Assembly (NCBI RefSeq): GCF_020907405.1
Contig: NZ_JAJJOE010000003.1
Coordinates: forward strand, 1 to 64,000
DNA from: Arthrobacter sp. zg-Y769
GTDB lineage: Bacteria > Actinomycetota > Actinomycetes > Actinomycetales > Micrococcaceae
Length of the DNA stretch: 64,000 bases
Direction: 5' to 3'
Position 1 is the stretch's first letter. Each line of letters opens with the position of its first letter. Positions 9,268 through 18,832 of the stretch are shown here, one piece after another. The notes beneath the pieces were generated by a model. It ran no database searches and was not told the DNA's origin. It saw only the letters and a list, made by a program, of their open reading frames with translations. A program made the position numbers and the translations under genes.

Positions 9268-10251
9268 GTGCCTGCTGCATCACCCGACGCCGCGCTGACG
9301 ATCGTCATCACCACGTTCAACCGCTCCGGGTACCTCTCCGGGCTGCTGGACAGCGTCAAGGCACTCGACCCGGCCCCTGCGGCCGTGGTTGTGGTGGACA
9401 ACGCCAGCACCGACGCGACACCGCAGGTCCTGGCAGCAGCCCGGGCCGGTTTCCCGGTTCCGCTCAGCGTCCTGCGGCTGGAGGAAAACACCGGCGGTGC
9501 CGGCGGTTTCGCCGCCGGCGTCGAAGCCGCCCTCGCCTCCGGTGCGCAGTGGCTGTGGCTGATGGACGACGACGTCGAGGTCCTCCCGGGCGCCGTCGCG
9601 GCACTGCGCAAGTGGACCGGCAGCTATGACTGCATCCACGGCCGGCGGTTCGACGCCGGCGGGGCACCGTTCTTCTGGCAGCACCGTTTCGTCCCCTTCC
9701 TGGGGCTGCACCTGCCGGTGCGGGGCAATGTCTTCCGCGACTCCCCCGTCTTCGATACCAATGTGGGCTGCTTCGAGGGAATGCTGATCAGCGCCGCCCA
9801 GGTCCGCCGGATCGGCCTGCCGGATGCCCGCTACTTCATCAACGGCGACGATGTCGTCTACGGCTGGCTCGCCTCCCTGGACCGGCCCGTGGCCTACGTC
9901 AATGATTTTGTGATCCGCAAGGTCCGGGTGCAGCGACAGATCGACCTCGGCATCCGGCACCTGAACGATTCCAGCGATCTGGGCCGCTTCACCGCGATGC
10001 GGAACCGCGGCTACACCGCACGGTACCTGCAGGTCCATGGGCAGTACCGCCGGTACGGCTTCGCCCTGGGCACTTTCCTCACTGCCGGAAAGGAACTGCT
10101 CCGCCTGGTCGCCGTGGAGCGGACCCTGCGGGGTGCCGGCCGCCTCTGGGCCGGCTGGCGCGGTGCCCGCCGCATCCTCCGCGACCCGTCCTGGTTCCCG
10201 ATGCCGCAGCTGGCGCCCGGGGAACCCGCACCACGAAAGCAGCAGGTTTGA
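9268..10251 (+). CDS. GT2 glycosyltransferase, GlfT-like
   Basis: This second GT2 enzyme (327 residues, GTG start) is related to its upstream neighbour. It has TIVITTFNRSGYL at the N-terminus, NTGGAGGFAAG for nucleotide binding, LWLMDDDVEV for metal binding and INGDDVVYGW as the probable acceptor/catalytic-base region. This architecture is that of galactofuranosyltransferase-like enzymes that build cell-envelope polysaccharides. The stop overlaps the TTG of the epimerase gene, giving a tight three-gene unit. The substrate is unknown. Confidence 0.85.
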   Translation: MPAASPDAALTIVITTFNRSGYLSGLLDSVKALDPAPAAVVVVDNASTDATPQVLAAARAGFPVPLSVLRLEENTGGAGGFAAGVEAALASGAQWLWLMDDDVEVLPGAVAALRKWTGSYDCIHGRRFDAGGAPFFWQHRFVPFLGLHLPVRGNVFRDSPVFDTNVGCFEGMLISAAQVRRIGLPDARYFINGDDVVYGWLASLDRPVAYVNDFVIRKVRVQRQIDLGIRHLNDSSDLGRFTAMRNRGYTARYLQVHGQYRRYGFALGTFLTAGKELLRLVAVERTLRGAGRLWAGWRGARRILRDPSWFPMPQLAPGEPAPRKQQV

Positions 10252-11228
10252 GCACTTCCTCCGCCACGCAGCCCTCCGTCCCCTCCTCCGGCCAGGCCCC
10301 GGTGTGGGTAGTCCTGGGCGCCTCCGGGTTCATCGGTTCGGCCGTCCGTTCCGCCCTCGCGGCACACGGCATTGAGGTCCGGGCAGTGTCCGCTCCCCGG
10401 CTGGGCGCCGCGGGCACCGACGCAGCGGCCCTGCTTGCAGAGGCAGCGGCCCTGGACACGGAGCGGAGTCGGCTGGCGGCGGCCTTCGCGGGTGCCGACG
10501 TGGTGGTTAATGCTGCCGGACTGGCGACTCCCGGAGCTTTGGACTCGCCCGGGCTCCGGGGCGCCAACTCGCTGCTGCCCGCGCTGGTCGCCGACGCAGC
10601 CGACGCTGCCGGGGTCCGCCGGTTCGTGCACCTGAGCAGTGCAGCGGTCCAGGGGCACCGGGCCTTTCTGGACGAGAGTCTCCAGGTAGAGCCGTTCTCG
10701 GCCTACTCCCGTTCAAAGGCACTCGGCGAGCAGGTCCTCACGGCCCGGACCGGCGGGACCTGCAGCGTTGCCACGGTCCGGGCCACTTCGGTCCAGGGAC
10801 CGGGCCGGGCGACGACGGCGAAACTTGCCCGGCTCGCGGCCTCGCCGCTGGCATCGGTCGCCGGGCCGGGAACGGCACCCAGCCCCGTGAGCTCGGTTCA
10901 TTCGCTGGTCGACTTTGTCCTGCGGGTCGGCCTCCACCAGGGTCCGGTGCCGCCGGTGGTGCTCCAGCCGTGGGAGCAGGCTTCGGTGTCCACCGTTCTT
11001 GAAGCCGCCGGCGGCCGGCGCCCGGCACACCTGCCTGCCTGGTTCTGCCGCGCGGTGCTGCGCTCGGGCTATGCCGTCTCTTCGCTTGCCGGAGAGCGGC
11101 TGCACGGAGCTCTGCGCCGGGTGGAAATGATGTGGTTCGGACAGCGCCAGGAGCCCGGCTGGGCCGAGTCCACGGGCAATGTCCCGGAACCCCGCGTCCG
11201 GGAAGTCCTGGAGGCTTCCCGGAACTGA
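10248..11228 (+). CDS. NAD-dependent epimerase/dehydratase (extended SDR)
   Basis: This 326-residue extended short-chain dehydrogenase has the cofactor loop VLGASGFIGSAV near the N-terminus and the catalytic YSRSK motif after a Ser-rich strand (HLSSAAVQG). Such enzymes make or modify NDP-sugars. It starts with TTG inside the stop of the preceding GT2 gene (TTGA overlap). Its product may therefore feed the two transferases. Fifteen bases separate it from the convergent sua5 gene, with no room for a large terminator. Confidence 0.8.
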   Translation: MSTSSATQPSVPSSGQAPVWVVLGASGFIGSAVRSALAAHGIEVRAVSAPRLGAAGTDAAALLAEAAALDTERSRLAAAFAGADVVVNAAGLATPGALDSPGLRGANSLLPALVADAADAAGVRRFVHLSSAAVQGHRAFLDESLQVEPFSAYSRSKALGEQVLTARTGGTCSVATVRATSVQGPGRATTAKLARLAASPLASVAGPGTAPSPVSSVHSLVDFVLRVGLHQGPVPPVVLQPWEQASVSTVLEAAGGRRPAHLPAWFCRAVLRSGYAVSSLAGERLHGALRRVEMMWFGQRQEPGWAESTGNVPEPRVREVLEASRN

Positions 11229-11243
11229 ACGGTTCCGAGTCTT

Positions 11244-11948
11244 TTAGTCCTTGGCCAGGGAGGGTGCAGTACCGCCTGCTGCCGGTTCTTCGCCCAGGTC
11301 CAGGATCCCGGGCACCACTTCGCGCAGGGCGGCAATACTGACCGCGCCGCTGCGCACCACGCGCATCGGTTCGCTGGTGGCATCCACAATGGTGGAGGGG
11401 ACCCCGTCGCTGCCCGCCACGGGACGGTGCCCGGCTTCCAGATAGACCTCAACGGATTCGCCCAGCTGTTCGCGTGCCTGCGCCGCGGTCTGCCCGGCAG
11501 GCGATCCGGTCCGGTTGGCCGAGGACACGGCCAGCGGTCCGGTGACGGCCAGCAGGTCCAGGGCGACGGCGTCGTCCGGCATCCGCAGCGCAACGGTGCC
11601 CAGTGTGTCGCCCAGGTCCCAGCTCAGGGACGGCTGGGCATGGAAAATCAGGGTCAGCCCGCCCGGCCAGAAGGTTCGCGCCAGGCTGCGGGCGTCCTCG
11701 GAAATGTCCATGGCGAGTCCGTCCATGGTCTGCACGCGCGGGATCAGCACGGGCGGGGGCATACTCCGGCCGCGGCCCTTGGCCGCGAGCAGGGTCGCCA
11801 CGCCCTGCGGCGAAAAGGCGTCCGCACCAATTCCGTACACGGTGTCAGTGGGAAGCACCACGCAGGATTTCGCTGCTACGGCGCGCTGGGCCGCAGCAAG
11901 GCCCTCGCTCAGTTCCTCGGGGTTACTGCAGTCATAAGTGGTGCTCAC
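11244..11948 (-). CDS. L-threonylcarbamoyladenylate synthase (Sua5/YrdC/TsaC)
   Basis: The enzyme makes threonylcarbamoyl-AMP from threonine, bicarbonate and ATP, the first step of the t6A37 tRNA modification. The 234-residue product has the YrdC signature PTDTVYGIGADAF, the GLTLIFHA core strand and VSSANRTGSPAG. It lacks a clear full-length Sua5 C-terminal domain and so is close to the short TsaC form. It begins with a GTG that overlaps the prmC stop (GTGA). This arrangement in the prfA-prmC-sua5 cluster is common in actinobacteria. Confidence 0.93.
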   Translation of the reverse strand: MSTTYDCSNPEELSEGLAAAQRAVAAKSCVVLPTDTVYGIGADAFSPQGVATLLAAKGRGRSMPPPVLIPRVQTMDGLAMDISEDARSLARTFWPGGLTLIFHAQPSLSWDLGDTLGTVALRMPDDAVALDLLAVTGPLAVSSANRTGSPAGQTAAQAREQLGESVEVYLEAGHRPVAGSDGVPSTIVDATSEPMRVVRSGAVSIAALREVVPGILDLGEEPAAGGTAPSLAKD

Positions 11949-12841
11949 GGCAACATTCTTTCACTAGTGGATGCCATTGGTTCGTTCCGCCGGACGGCCG
12001 ACGTCGCGCGCGGGCGGTCGTTGAGGTCGCGGTGGGATTCGACGTCGGTCCACGCCGGATCGGCGGCGAGCAGCCGGGCAATGGCGGAAGCCTGCACCTC
12101 GGCGTGTTCCATCACGAAGTAACCGCCGGGGGAAAGCAGGCGTGCAGCGGTCCGGGCCGCGGCCATCGGCAGTTCCAAGCCGTCCGCTCCCCCGCCGTAC
12201 AGGGCCATGGCCGGATCGTGTTCAGCGGCCTCGGGTTCGTTCGGGACGGCTTCCGCGGGGATATACGGCGGGTTCGACACCACTACATCGAAGCTGGAGC
12301 CGTGATCCGCCAGCGCGGTGCGCAGATCTTCCAGGACCAGGTGCACGCCCAGCGGAGCCAGATTCCGTTCCGCCCAGGCATAGGCGAGCGGACTAAGCTC
12401 CACGGCAAACACGTCGGCTGCGGGAACCTCCGAGGCCACCGCGGCCGCAATGGCTCCGGAGCCCGTGCCCAGGTCCACCACCTTCGCCGAACCCACCCGG
12501 CGCGCGGCGTCAATGGCCAGCTGCGCCACGGTCTCGGTTTCCGGCCGCGGGACAAAGACCCCGGGACCCACGGCAAGTTCGAGGTACCGGAAATGCGCCT
12601 TTCCCGTCAGGTGCTGCAGCGGTACCCGCGCAGCCCGCTCGGACACCAGTGCGTCGTAACCCATTGGTGCCGGCACGTCGGTGAACGCCAGCGCACGGAC
12701 CCGGCCGGGGTTCTCCCCCAGCAGGTGCGCGGCCAGCAGTTCGGCGTCCACCCGCGGAGAGGGAACCCCCGCGGCGGCGAGTTCCGCCGTCGCCCGCCGC
12801 AGCGCTTCCGCAAGAGTGCCGGCGCTATTAGCTTTCGTCAC
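11945..12841 (-). CDS. prmC: Peptide chain release factor N5-glutamine methyltransferase
   Basis: PrmC methylates the GGQ glutamine of release factors using S-adenosylmethionine. The 298-residue product has an N-terminal helical domain, the SAM site [12 protein letters not shown] (about residues 121-132) and the amide-binding NPPY at 190-193. It starts with GTG inside the end of prfA (14-base overlap) and overlaps sua5 by 4 bases. Its substrate gene is thus its immediate upstream neighbour. Confidence 0.95.
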   Translation of the reverse strand: MTKANSAGTLAEALRRATAELAAAGVPSPRVDAELLAAHLLGENPGRVRALAFTDVPAPMGYDALVSERAARVPLQHLTGKAHFRYLELAVGPGVFVPRPETETVAQLAIDAARRVGSAKVVDLGTGSGAIAAAVASEVPAADVFAVELSPLAYAWAERNLAPLGVHLVLEDLRTALADHGSSFDVVVSNPPYIPAEAVPNEPEAAEHDPAMALYGGGADGLELPMAAARTAARLLSPGGYFVMEHAEVQASAIARLLAADPAWTDVESHRDLNDRPRATSAVRRNEPMASTSERMLP

Positions 12842-13907
12842 CGATGGCGTCCAGCCGTGCCTGCTCGTCCATTTCGATGGCTGCCTGCACCACTGCCTCC
12901 AGCTCGCCGTTCAGGACGGTGTCCAGGTTGTAGGCCTTGTAACCGGTGCGGTGGTCCACAATCCGGTTTTCGGGGTAGTTGTAGGTCCGGATGCGCTCGG
13001 AACGGTCCATGGTGCGGATCTGCGACTTGCGGATATCCGAGTTCGCGGCGTCGATCTTCTCCTGCTCGTGGGCGAGGATGCGGGAGCGCAGCACGCGCAT
13101 GGCCGCTTCGCGGTTCTGCAGCTGCGACTTTTCGTTCTGCATGGCCACGACAATGCCGGTGGGCAGGTGGGTGATGCGCACGGCCGAGTCGGTGGTGTTC
13201 ACCGACTGTCCGCCGGGGCCGGAGGAACGGTAGACGTCGATCTTCAGGTCATTCTGGCTGATCGCGACCTCTTCCGGCTCGTCCACTTCGGGCAGCACCA
13301 GGACGCCGGCGGCCGAGGTATGGATCCGGCCCTGGGACTCGGTGACGGGAACGCGCTGCACGCGGTGCACGCCGCCTTCGTACTTCAGGCGGGCGTAAAC
13401 GCCCTCGGCCGGATCGTTGGAGTTGCCCTTAATGGCCATGGCCACGTCCTTGTAGCCGCCCAGGTCCGACTCGGTGGCGGAGATGATTTCCGTCCGCCAG
13501 CCCCGCTGCTCGGCGTAGCGGGTGTACATACGAAGAAGGTCGCCGGCAAACAGGGCGGCTTCGTCGCCGCCTTCGCCGCCCTTGACCTCGATGATCACGT
13601 CGCGGCCGTCATTGGGGTCGCGCGGAATCAGCAGGCGGCGCAGCTTCTCCTGGGCGTCATCCAGCTGCTCCTTGAGCACGGGTACCTCAGCTGCGAATTC
13701 GGGATCCTCGTCAGCCATTTCCACGGCGGCGGCGAGGTCATCCTCGAGTCCGTGCCAGCGGTTGTAGGCGTCCACAATCCGGCTGAGTTCGGCGTAACGC
13801 CGTCCGAGCCGCCGGGCCAGGCCCTGGTCCGCGTGCACTGCCGGGTCGGACAGGCGCAGCTGAAGTTCAGCGTGCTCATCCAACAGGCCCTGAATGGACT
13901 CAAACAT
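12828..13907 (-). CDS. prfA: Peptide chain release factor 1
   Basis: RF1 reads UAA and UAG and triggers peptide release at the ribosome. The 359-residue product has the codon-recognition PVT motif at residues 187-189 (RVPVTES) and the catalytic GGQ at 232-234. The PxT motif distinguishes it from RF2, which has SPF. AGAGGAA lies about 8 bases before the ATG. It lies downstream of rho and is coupled to prmC. There is no rpmE gene between rho and prfA here, unlike in many other actinobacteria. Confidence 0.97.
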   Translation of the reverse strand: MFESIQGLLDEHAELQLRLSDPAVHADQGLARRLGRRYAELSRIVDAYNRWHGLEDDLAAAVEMADEDPEFAAEVPVLKEQLDDAQEKLRRLLIPRDPNDGRDVIIEVKGGEGGDEAALFAGDLLRMYTRYAEQRGWRTEIISATESDLGGYKDVAMAIKGNSNDPAEGVYARLKYEGGVHRVQRVPVTESQGRIHTSAAGVLVLPEVDEPEEVAISQNDLKIDVYRSSGPGGQSVNTTDSAVRITHLPTGIVVAMQNEKSQLQNREAAMRVLRSRILAHEQEKIDAANSDIRKSQIRTMDRSERIRTYNYPENRIVDHRTGYKAYNLDTVLNGELEAVVQAAIEMDEQARLDAIGDES

Positions 13908-13990
13908 GTTTTAGATTCCTCTTTCGGCTGGGTTTCCCACAAGCAGTTTATCGGTTCGTCACGGCACCTTCGGTCCGGCGCGTTAACGCA

Positions 13991-14045
13991 CGAGCCGCCC
14001 AGGCCCCCTGCCCGCTGATTCGCGGGAGGGAGCATGAGCGGCTCG
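13991..14045 (-). terminator. Hairpin downstream of rho
   Basis: Nested inverted repeats lie 9 bases beyond the rho stop. The outer arms are CGAGCCGC and GCGGCTCG (13991-13998 and 14038-14045), around an inner GC-rich hairpin with arms near 14005-14014 and 14021-14030. There is no U-tract, which is common for actinobacterial terminators. It could end rho transcripts or attenuate read-through into prfA. Confidence 0.6.
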
Positions 14046-14053
14046 TAGGGCAG

Positions 14054-16306
14054 CTAGTTGTCCTTGGTGCCCAGGGTCGTCTGCTGGACCTGCATCAGGA
14101 ACTCGACGTTGGACTGCGTCTCCCGGATCTTGCCGGTGAGCAGCTCGAGTGCCTGCTGGGTGTCCAGGCCGGACAGGACCCGGCGCAGCTTCCACATGAT
14201 CTTGACTTCATCCGGGGAGAGCAGGTTCTCTTCGCGGCGGGTACCCGACGCGTTGACATCCACGGCCGGGAAGATGCGCTTGTCCGCAAGGTTGCGGGAC
14301 AGTCGCAGTTCCATGTTGCCGGTGCCCTTGAATTCCTCGAAGATGACCTCGTCCATCTTGGATCCGGTCTCCACCAGGGCCGTAGCCAGGATGGTGAGCG
14401 AACCACCGTTTTCGATGTTGCGGGCAGCACCGAAGAAACGCTTGGGCGGGTACAGTGCCGAGGAGTCGACACCGCCGGAGAGGATACGGCCCGACGCCGG
14501 AGCGGCCAGGTTGTAGGCACGTCCCAGGCGGGTCATCGAGTCAAGCAGCACCACGACGTCGTTACCCATTTCCACCAGGCGCTTGGCGCGCTCGATGGCG
14601 AGTTCGGCAACCGTGGTGTGGTCATCGGCGGGGCGGTCGAAGGTGGAGGCAATAACCTCGCCCTTCACCGTGCGCTGCATGTCCGTGACTTCCTCGGGAC
14701 GCTCGTCCACGAGGACCATCATGAGGTGGACCTCGGGATTGTTGATCGTGATGGCGTTGGCAATTGCCTGCAGGATCAGCGTCTTGCCGGCCTTCGGCGG
14801 GGAGACGATCAGGCCGCGCTGGCCCTTGCCGATCGGAGCCACGAGGTCAATGACACGCGGGCCGATTACCTTGGCCGAGGTCTCCAGGCGCAGGCGCTCG
14901 GAGGGGTACAGCGGAACCAGCTTGGAGAACTCCACGCGGTCCTTGTTGTCCTCGGCCGGCTTGCCGTTGACGGTGGTGAGGCGGACCAGTGCGTTGAACT
15001 TCTGGCGCTGGTTTCCACCCTGGTTCTCACCTTCGCGGGGTGCACGGATGGCGCCGACGACGGCGTCGCCCTTGCGCAGGTTGTACTTCTTTACCTGGGC
15101 GAGGGAAACGTAGACATCGTTCGGGCCCGGCAGGTAACCGGAGGTCCGGACAAAGGCATAGTTTTCCAGGACGTCGAGGATGCCCGCTACGGGCAGCAGG
15201 ACGTCATCTTCGGTGACCTCGACGTCGTCGACCTCGGGGTTCTGGTTCCGGTTGCGGCGGCGCTCGTTACGGTCGCGGAAACGGTCGTTCCGGTCTCCGC
15301 GGTCGTTGCGGTCATTGCGCTCGTTGCGGTTCCGGTTGCGGCGGTTACGCCCGCGCCCGTTCTCGTCGCTGTCATCGCGGTTGTTGTCGCGGTCGCGGCC
15401 GTTCTCGCGGTTGCTGTCGCGGTTGTTGTCGCGGTCGCGGTTGCTGTCGCGGTTGCTGTCGCGGTTGTTGTCGCGGTCGCGGTTGCCATCGCGGCTGTTC
15501 TCGCGGCTGCCGCCGTTTTCGCGGTTGTTGTCGCGGTCGCGGTTGTTGTCGCGGTTGTTGTCGCGGTCCGAGCGGCTGCGGCGCTCACGGCGTTCGCCGC
15601 GCTCGTCGTCGCCCTGGGTCCGGTTCTCGGAACCGTTGGCTGCGGTGTTGTTCGAAGCGGCTCCGTTGCTGGAGGCGGCAGCGTTGTTGGAAGCACCGTT
15701 GCCGGAGCCGTCCTCTGCGGGTGCTTCGACGGCTGCGTTGGCGGCAGCGCCGTTGGACTCGCTGGAGTCTGCGCGGCGGTTGCGGCTGCGGCGGTTGCCG
15801 CGCTCGCGCTGGCCCTCTTCGCGTCCGTTGTCTTCGCGTGCCTCGCGGTTCCGGGCCGGGGCCTCAGTGGTTTCCGCTTCGGGCGACGCGGCGGCGGCCG
15901 GTGCCTCTACTGCTTCCGCCGGGGCGGAAGTGACGACGCCGTCACTGGCTGCACGCCGGTTGCGGTTGCGGGTACGCGTCGGGCGGGTTGTCTCGGCCGA
16001 CTGCTCCGCGGGTGCTGCCGCCTTCTCAGGCGCGGAAGCGCCCTTGGCTGCGTCATCACCGGCATCGCTGCGGGAGCCGCGGACCGGGCGGTCCGCTACT
16101 GCGCCGCCGCGCTGGTGGTTGGAGATGGCCGTAACCAGGTCTCCCTTACGCATGCGGGAGCCCCCGGTGATGCCGAGCTGGCCGGCAAGCGCCTGGAGCT
16201 GCGCGAGCTTAAGGCCTGCAAGGCCTGCGCTCTTGGATGTGTTCTCGCCGGTTGAACCGGCGGATGCTGAATCCACGCCTGCAGTCAGGCTAGTGGTATC
16301 TGTCAC
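14054..16306 (-). CDS. rho: Transcription termination factor Rho with long Arg/Asn/Asp insert
   Basis: Rho is the hexameric RNA helicase that ends transcripts. The 750-residue product has a short Rho N-terminal domain (about residues 28-70) and a long disordered insertion rich in Ala/Glu and then Arg/Asn/Asp (about 75-365). Next come the RNA-binding cold-shock-like domain (GYLPGPNDVYVS region) and the ATPase domain with P-loop SPPKAGKT. The insertion type is known from Micrococcus and other actinobacterial Rho proteins and increases RNA binding. The start is GTG, with GGAAGGA 6 bases upstream. A 393-base leader separates it from thrB. Confidence 0.96.
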   Translation of the reverse strand: MTDTTSLTAGVDSASAGSTGENTSKSAGLAGLKLAQLQALAGQLGITGGSRMRKGDLVTAISNHQRGGAVADRPVRGSRSDAGDDAAKGASAPEKAAAPAEQSAETTRPTRTRNRNRRAASDGVVTSAPAEAVEAPAAAASPEAETTEAPARNREAREDNGREEGQRERGNRRSRNRRADSSESNGAAANAAVEAPAEDGSGNGASNNAAASSNGAASNNTAANGSENRTQGDDERGERRERRSRSDRDNNRDNNRDRDNNRENGGSRENSRDGNRDRDNNRDSNRDSNRDRDNNRDSNRENGRDRDNNRDDSDENGRGRNRRNRNRNERNDRNDRGDRNDRFRDRNERRRNRNQNPEVDDVEVTEDDVLLPVAGILDVLENYAFVRTSGYLPGPNDVYVSLAQVKKYNLRKGDAVVGAIRAPREGENQGGNQRQKFNALVRLTTVNGKPAEDNKDRVEFSKLVPLYPSERLRLETSAKVIGPRVIDLVAPIGKGQRGLIVSPPKAGKTLILQAIANAITINNPEVHLMMVLVDERPEEVTDMQRTVKGEVIASTFDRPADDHTTVAELAIERAKRLVEMGNDVVVLLDSMTRLGRAYNLAAPASGRILSGGVDSSALYPPKRFFGAARNIENGGSLTILATALVETGSKMDEVIFEEFKGTGNMELRLSRNLADKRIFPAVDVNASGTRREENLLSPDEVKIMWKLRRVLSGLDTQQALELLTGKIRETQSNVEFLMQVQQTTLGTKDN
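15230..15580 (-). repeat. Degenerate tandem repeats encoding the RDNN/RNRN tract of Rho
   Basis: Short units, mainly 12 bases long and reading Arg-Asp-Asn-Asn or Arg-Asp-Ser-Asn on the coding strand, are repeated with small changes. They grade into Arg-Asn-Arg-Asn and Asn-Asp-Arg units. They encode the disordered Arg/Asn/Asp part of the Rho insertion (about residues 242-359). Such slippage-prone repeats should vary in number between strains. Confidence 0.85.
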
Positions 16307-16699
16307 GAAGGATCCTTCCCCCTCGTCGGGCGGTCCGGCGCAATGCCGGCCGCGGTGATTGGCCCTGGTCCCAAAGATCAGACATTGGGTCAGGGTTCGC
16401 CTACTGCCGGCCCGATGGCCGGAGAAAGGCGAATCTGCTGGGTGCCTTAGTTAAGAAGAATCCACGCAGAGTCTGGTCAGCTTCGCTGCCGAACACGCGG
16501 CATTCAAGTGGGACACGCCGCTTCTTGGCGGTTCCTTTGAAGGCTACACCGGAGACTGTGCCTCCGCGGGTGGGCGATTGAATCAACGGGAATCACCGCA
16601 AGACGGGTGTAATCACACCTGACGGCGGCAAAGTGTTTTCAACGAAAGCCCGGGGCGGCCCGAAATGGACGGCTACCTGCGAGAGCACAGGACGGAAAA
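16307..16699 (-). other. Leader region of rho; no gene seen
   Basis: This 393-base stretch lies between thrB and the rho start, both on the minus strand. A 61-codon open frame inside it has no protein-like features and I reject it. A GCCGGC...GCCGG hairpin sits near 16410-16424. The ribosome-binding site of rho lies within GAAGGATCCTTC just before the GTG. A leader this long before rho suggests that the gene has its own promoter and possibly autoregulation by premature termination, which is an inference. Confidence 0.45.
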
Positions 16700-17692
16700 T
16701 TACCGCTGGTGCCCTTCCACTCTAGCACCATCTCGCTCCACGCCAAGCCGCAAAACACGCCAATTCGCGCCGGATTCGGCTGCCTGCAGATGTTTGGTCA
16801 TGGCGTGCTCTGCCTCCAGTGCGGCGGTCTCGCCGTTGGCCAGGCACATTACGGTTGGACCGGCGCCGGAAATCACGGCAGCGAATCCCGCCGAACGCAG
16901 CGACTGCAGGAGCCGGGCGCTGTCCGGCATTGCGGGGGCACGGAAATCCTGGTGCAGTGCGTCGTGCGTTCCCTCAAGCAGCAGCGAAGGATCAACGGTC
17001 AGCGCGTGGATCAGCAGGGCAGCACGCCCGGCGTTGGCGGCGGCGGTCCGGTGTGCCACGGTGGCCGGCAGCAGCCCGCGGGCACTCTCGGTGGACAGTT
17101 CGACGTCGGGAATGGCGACGACGGGAACCACGGCGGGGTGCACGGCGGACCGTACGGAACGGAAAACGCCGTCGGTCTCCCATGAAATGGCGAGGTCTCC
17201 CGCGAGTGCGGGAGCCACATTGTCCGGGTGGCCCTCTAATGCCGAGCAGCTGTGCAGCAGTCCGGCGGCGTCGAGCCGGGCCTCGGCAGGAAGCAGGGAA
17301 TTCGCTGCAAGGACGCCCGAGACAATCGCGGAGGCCGAAGAGCCCAGCCCGCGGCCGTGCGGGATGGCGTTATCGGCACTCAGGTGCAGGCCCTGGACTT
17401 CGTATCCGGCGGCCGCGACGGTGGCGAGCAGGGCGCGGACCACCAGGTGGGAGGAATCCAGCGGAACGTTTCCGGCCCCCTCCCCCGCAACCTCCACGAA
17501 AATGCCTTCGTTTTCGGACGTGCGTACCCGAACCGTGTCGTACAGCGTCAGGGCAAGGCCGAGGGAATCAAACCCGGGGCCGAGGTTGGCACTGGTCGCC
17601 GGCACGGACACTCTCACGTCCTGGCCCGGTGCCAGGGCACGGGGGCCGGTGCGGGAGACAGAGCGCGGTTCGCGGGGAAGGTCCACGTGCAT
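16700..17692 (-). CDS. thrB: Homoserine kinase
   Basis: This GHMP-superfamily kinase phosphorylates homoserine with ATP as the fourth step toward threonine. The 330-residue product has the N-terminal substrate region VSVPATSANLGPGFDSLG and the phosphate-binding loop GRGLGSSASA. The C-terminal GHMP motif SGAGPTVMCLA is also present. It follows thrC by 9 bases and ends the lysA-hom-thrC-thrB run. Confidence 0.96.
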   Translation of the reverse strand: MHVDLPREPRSVSRTGPRALAPGQDVRVSVPATSANLGPGFDSLGLALTLYDTVRVRTSENEGIFVEVAGEGAGNVPLDSSHLVVRALLATVAAAGYEVQGLHLSADNAIPHGRGLGSSASAIVSGVLAANSLLPAEARLDAAGLLHSCSALEGHPDNVAPALAGDLAISWETDGVFRSVRSAVHPAVVPVVAIPDVELSTESARGLLPATVAHRTAAANAGRAALLIHALTVDPSLLLEGTHDALHQDFRAPAMPDSARLLQSLRSAGFAAVISGAGPTVMCLANGETAALEAEHAMTKHLQAAESGANWRVLRLGVERDGARVEGHQR

Positions 17693-17701
17693 GCTGCTGC
17701 C

Positions 17702-18829
17702 CTACTCGCCGGATCCGGTGGTTGGTGCCGCTTCCAGGCCCAGTGCTGCTGCCACGCTGACGACGTCGAAGTCCACCTTGGTGGGTTCGACGTCCGAGCC
17801 GTCAGCCGTGCGCAGCGCCCACTGCGGGTCCTTGAGGCCGTGTCCGGTGACCGTGATGACGATGGTTTTCCCGGCGGGGACTTCACCGGCGGCATGCTTC
17901 TTGAGCAGTCCTGCCACGCCTGCCGCGGAAGCCGGCTCCACGAATACGCCTTCACGGGAGGAAAGCCAGCGGTGCGCGTCGAGGATTTCAGTGTCCGTAA
18001 CCGCTTCGATCAGGCCGCCGGATTCATCACGGGCTGCGATGGCCTGGTCCCAGGAAGCCGGATTGCCGATGCGGATGGCGGTGGCAATGGTGTCCGGATC
18101 GGTGACCGGGTGTCCCTTCACCAGCGGCGAGGCGCCTTCGGCCTGGAAGCCCCACATGTGCGGGGTCTTGGTGGCCACCGGCGCCAGTTCCTCCCCGGCC
18201 ACGTTGGTCCAGGGCTGAGCGTATTCGGAGTAGCCCTTCCAGTAGGCGGTGATGTTCCCTGCGTTGCCTACGGGCAGCAGGTGGTAGTCGGGCGCGTCGC
18301 CGAGGTAGTCCACCACTTCGAAGGACGCCGTCTTCTGGCCTTCAATGCGTGCCGGGTTCACGGAGTTCACCAGGAACACCGGGTAGGCCTCGGCGAGTTT
18401 GCGGGCCACCTCCAGGCAGTTGTCGAAGTTGCCGCGCACCTGAAGCAGCTGGGCGCCGTGCGCAATGGCCTGGCTGAGCTTGCCCATGGAGATCTTGCCG
18501 TCCGGCACCAGCACGGCACAGGTAATGCCCGCCTGCGTGGCGTAGGCGGCCGCCGAGGCGCTGGTGTTTCCGGTGGAGGCACACACCACGGCCTTGGCGC
18601 CGGATTCGACGGCGGCAGTCATGGCCATGGTCATCCCGCGGTCCTTGAAGGATCCGGTGGGGTTCATGCCTTCGACCTTGAGGTAGACCTCGCAGCCGGT
18701 CAGTTCGGACAGCGCCTTGGCGCGGACCAGCGGCGTGCCGCCCTCGCCGAGGGTGATGACCTCGGTGCTCTCGGTGACCGGAAGACGGTCGGCATACTCG
18801 CGGATAACGCCGCGCCATTGGTGAGCCAC
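17702..18829 (-). CDS. thrC: Threonine synthase
   Basis: This PLP enzyme converts O-phosphohomoserine to threonine. The 375-residue product is of the shorter bacterial/actinobacterial class. The Schiff-base lysine is Lys62 in [11 protein letters not shown]. The Gly-rich phosphate-binding loop is [14 protein letters not shown]. Hom ends 3 bases upstream and thrB starts 9 bases downstream, so the three genes are certainly cotranscribed. Confidence 0.96.
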   Translation of the reverse strand: MAHQWRGVIREYADRLPVTESTEVITLGEGGTPLVRAKALSELTGCEVYLKVEGMNPTGSFKDRGMTMAMTAAVESGAKAVVCASTGNTSASAAAYATQAGITCAVLVPDGKISMGKLSQAIAHGAQLLQVRGNFDNCLEVARKLAEAYPVFLVNSVNPARIEGQKTASFEVVDYLGDAPDYHLLPVGNAGNITAYWKGYSEYAQPWTNVAGEELAPVATKTPHMWGFQAEGASPLVKGHPVTDPDTIATAIRIGNPASWDQAIAARDESGGLIEAVTDTEILDAHRWLSSREGVFVEPASAAGVAGLLKKHAAGEVPAGKTIVITVTGHGLKDPQWALRTADGSDVEPTKVDFDVVSVAAALGLEAAPTTGSGE

Positions 18830-18832
18830 GGC

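Noticed and set aside
16401-16586. 61-codon frame in the rho leader
   Set aside because: No ribosome-binding site or protein-like features; probably chance.
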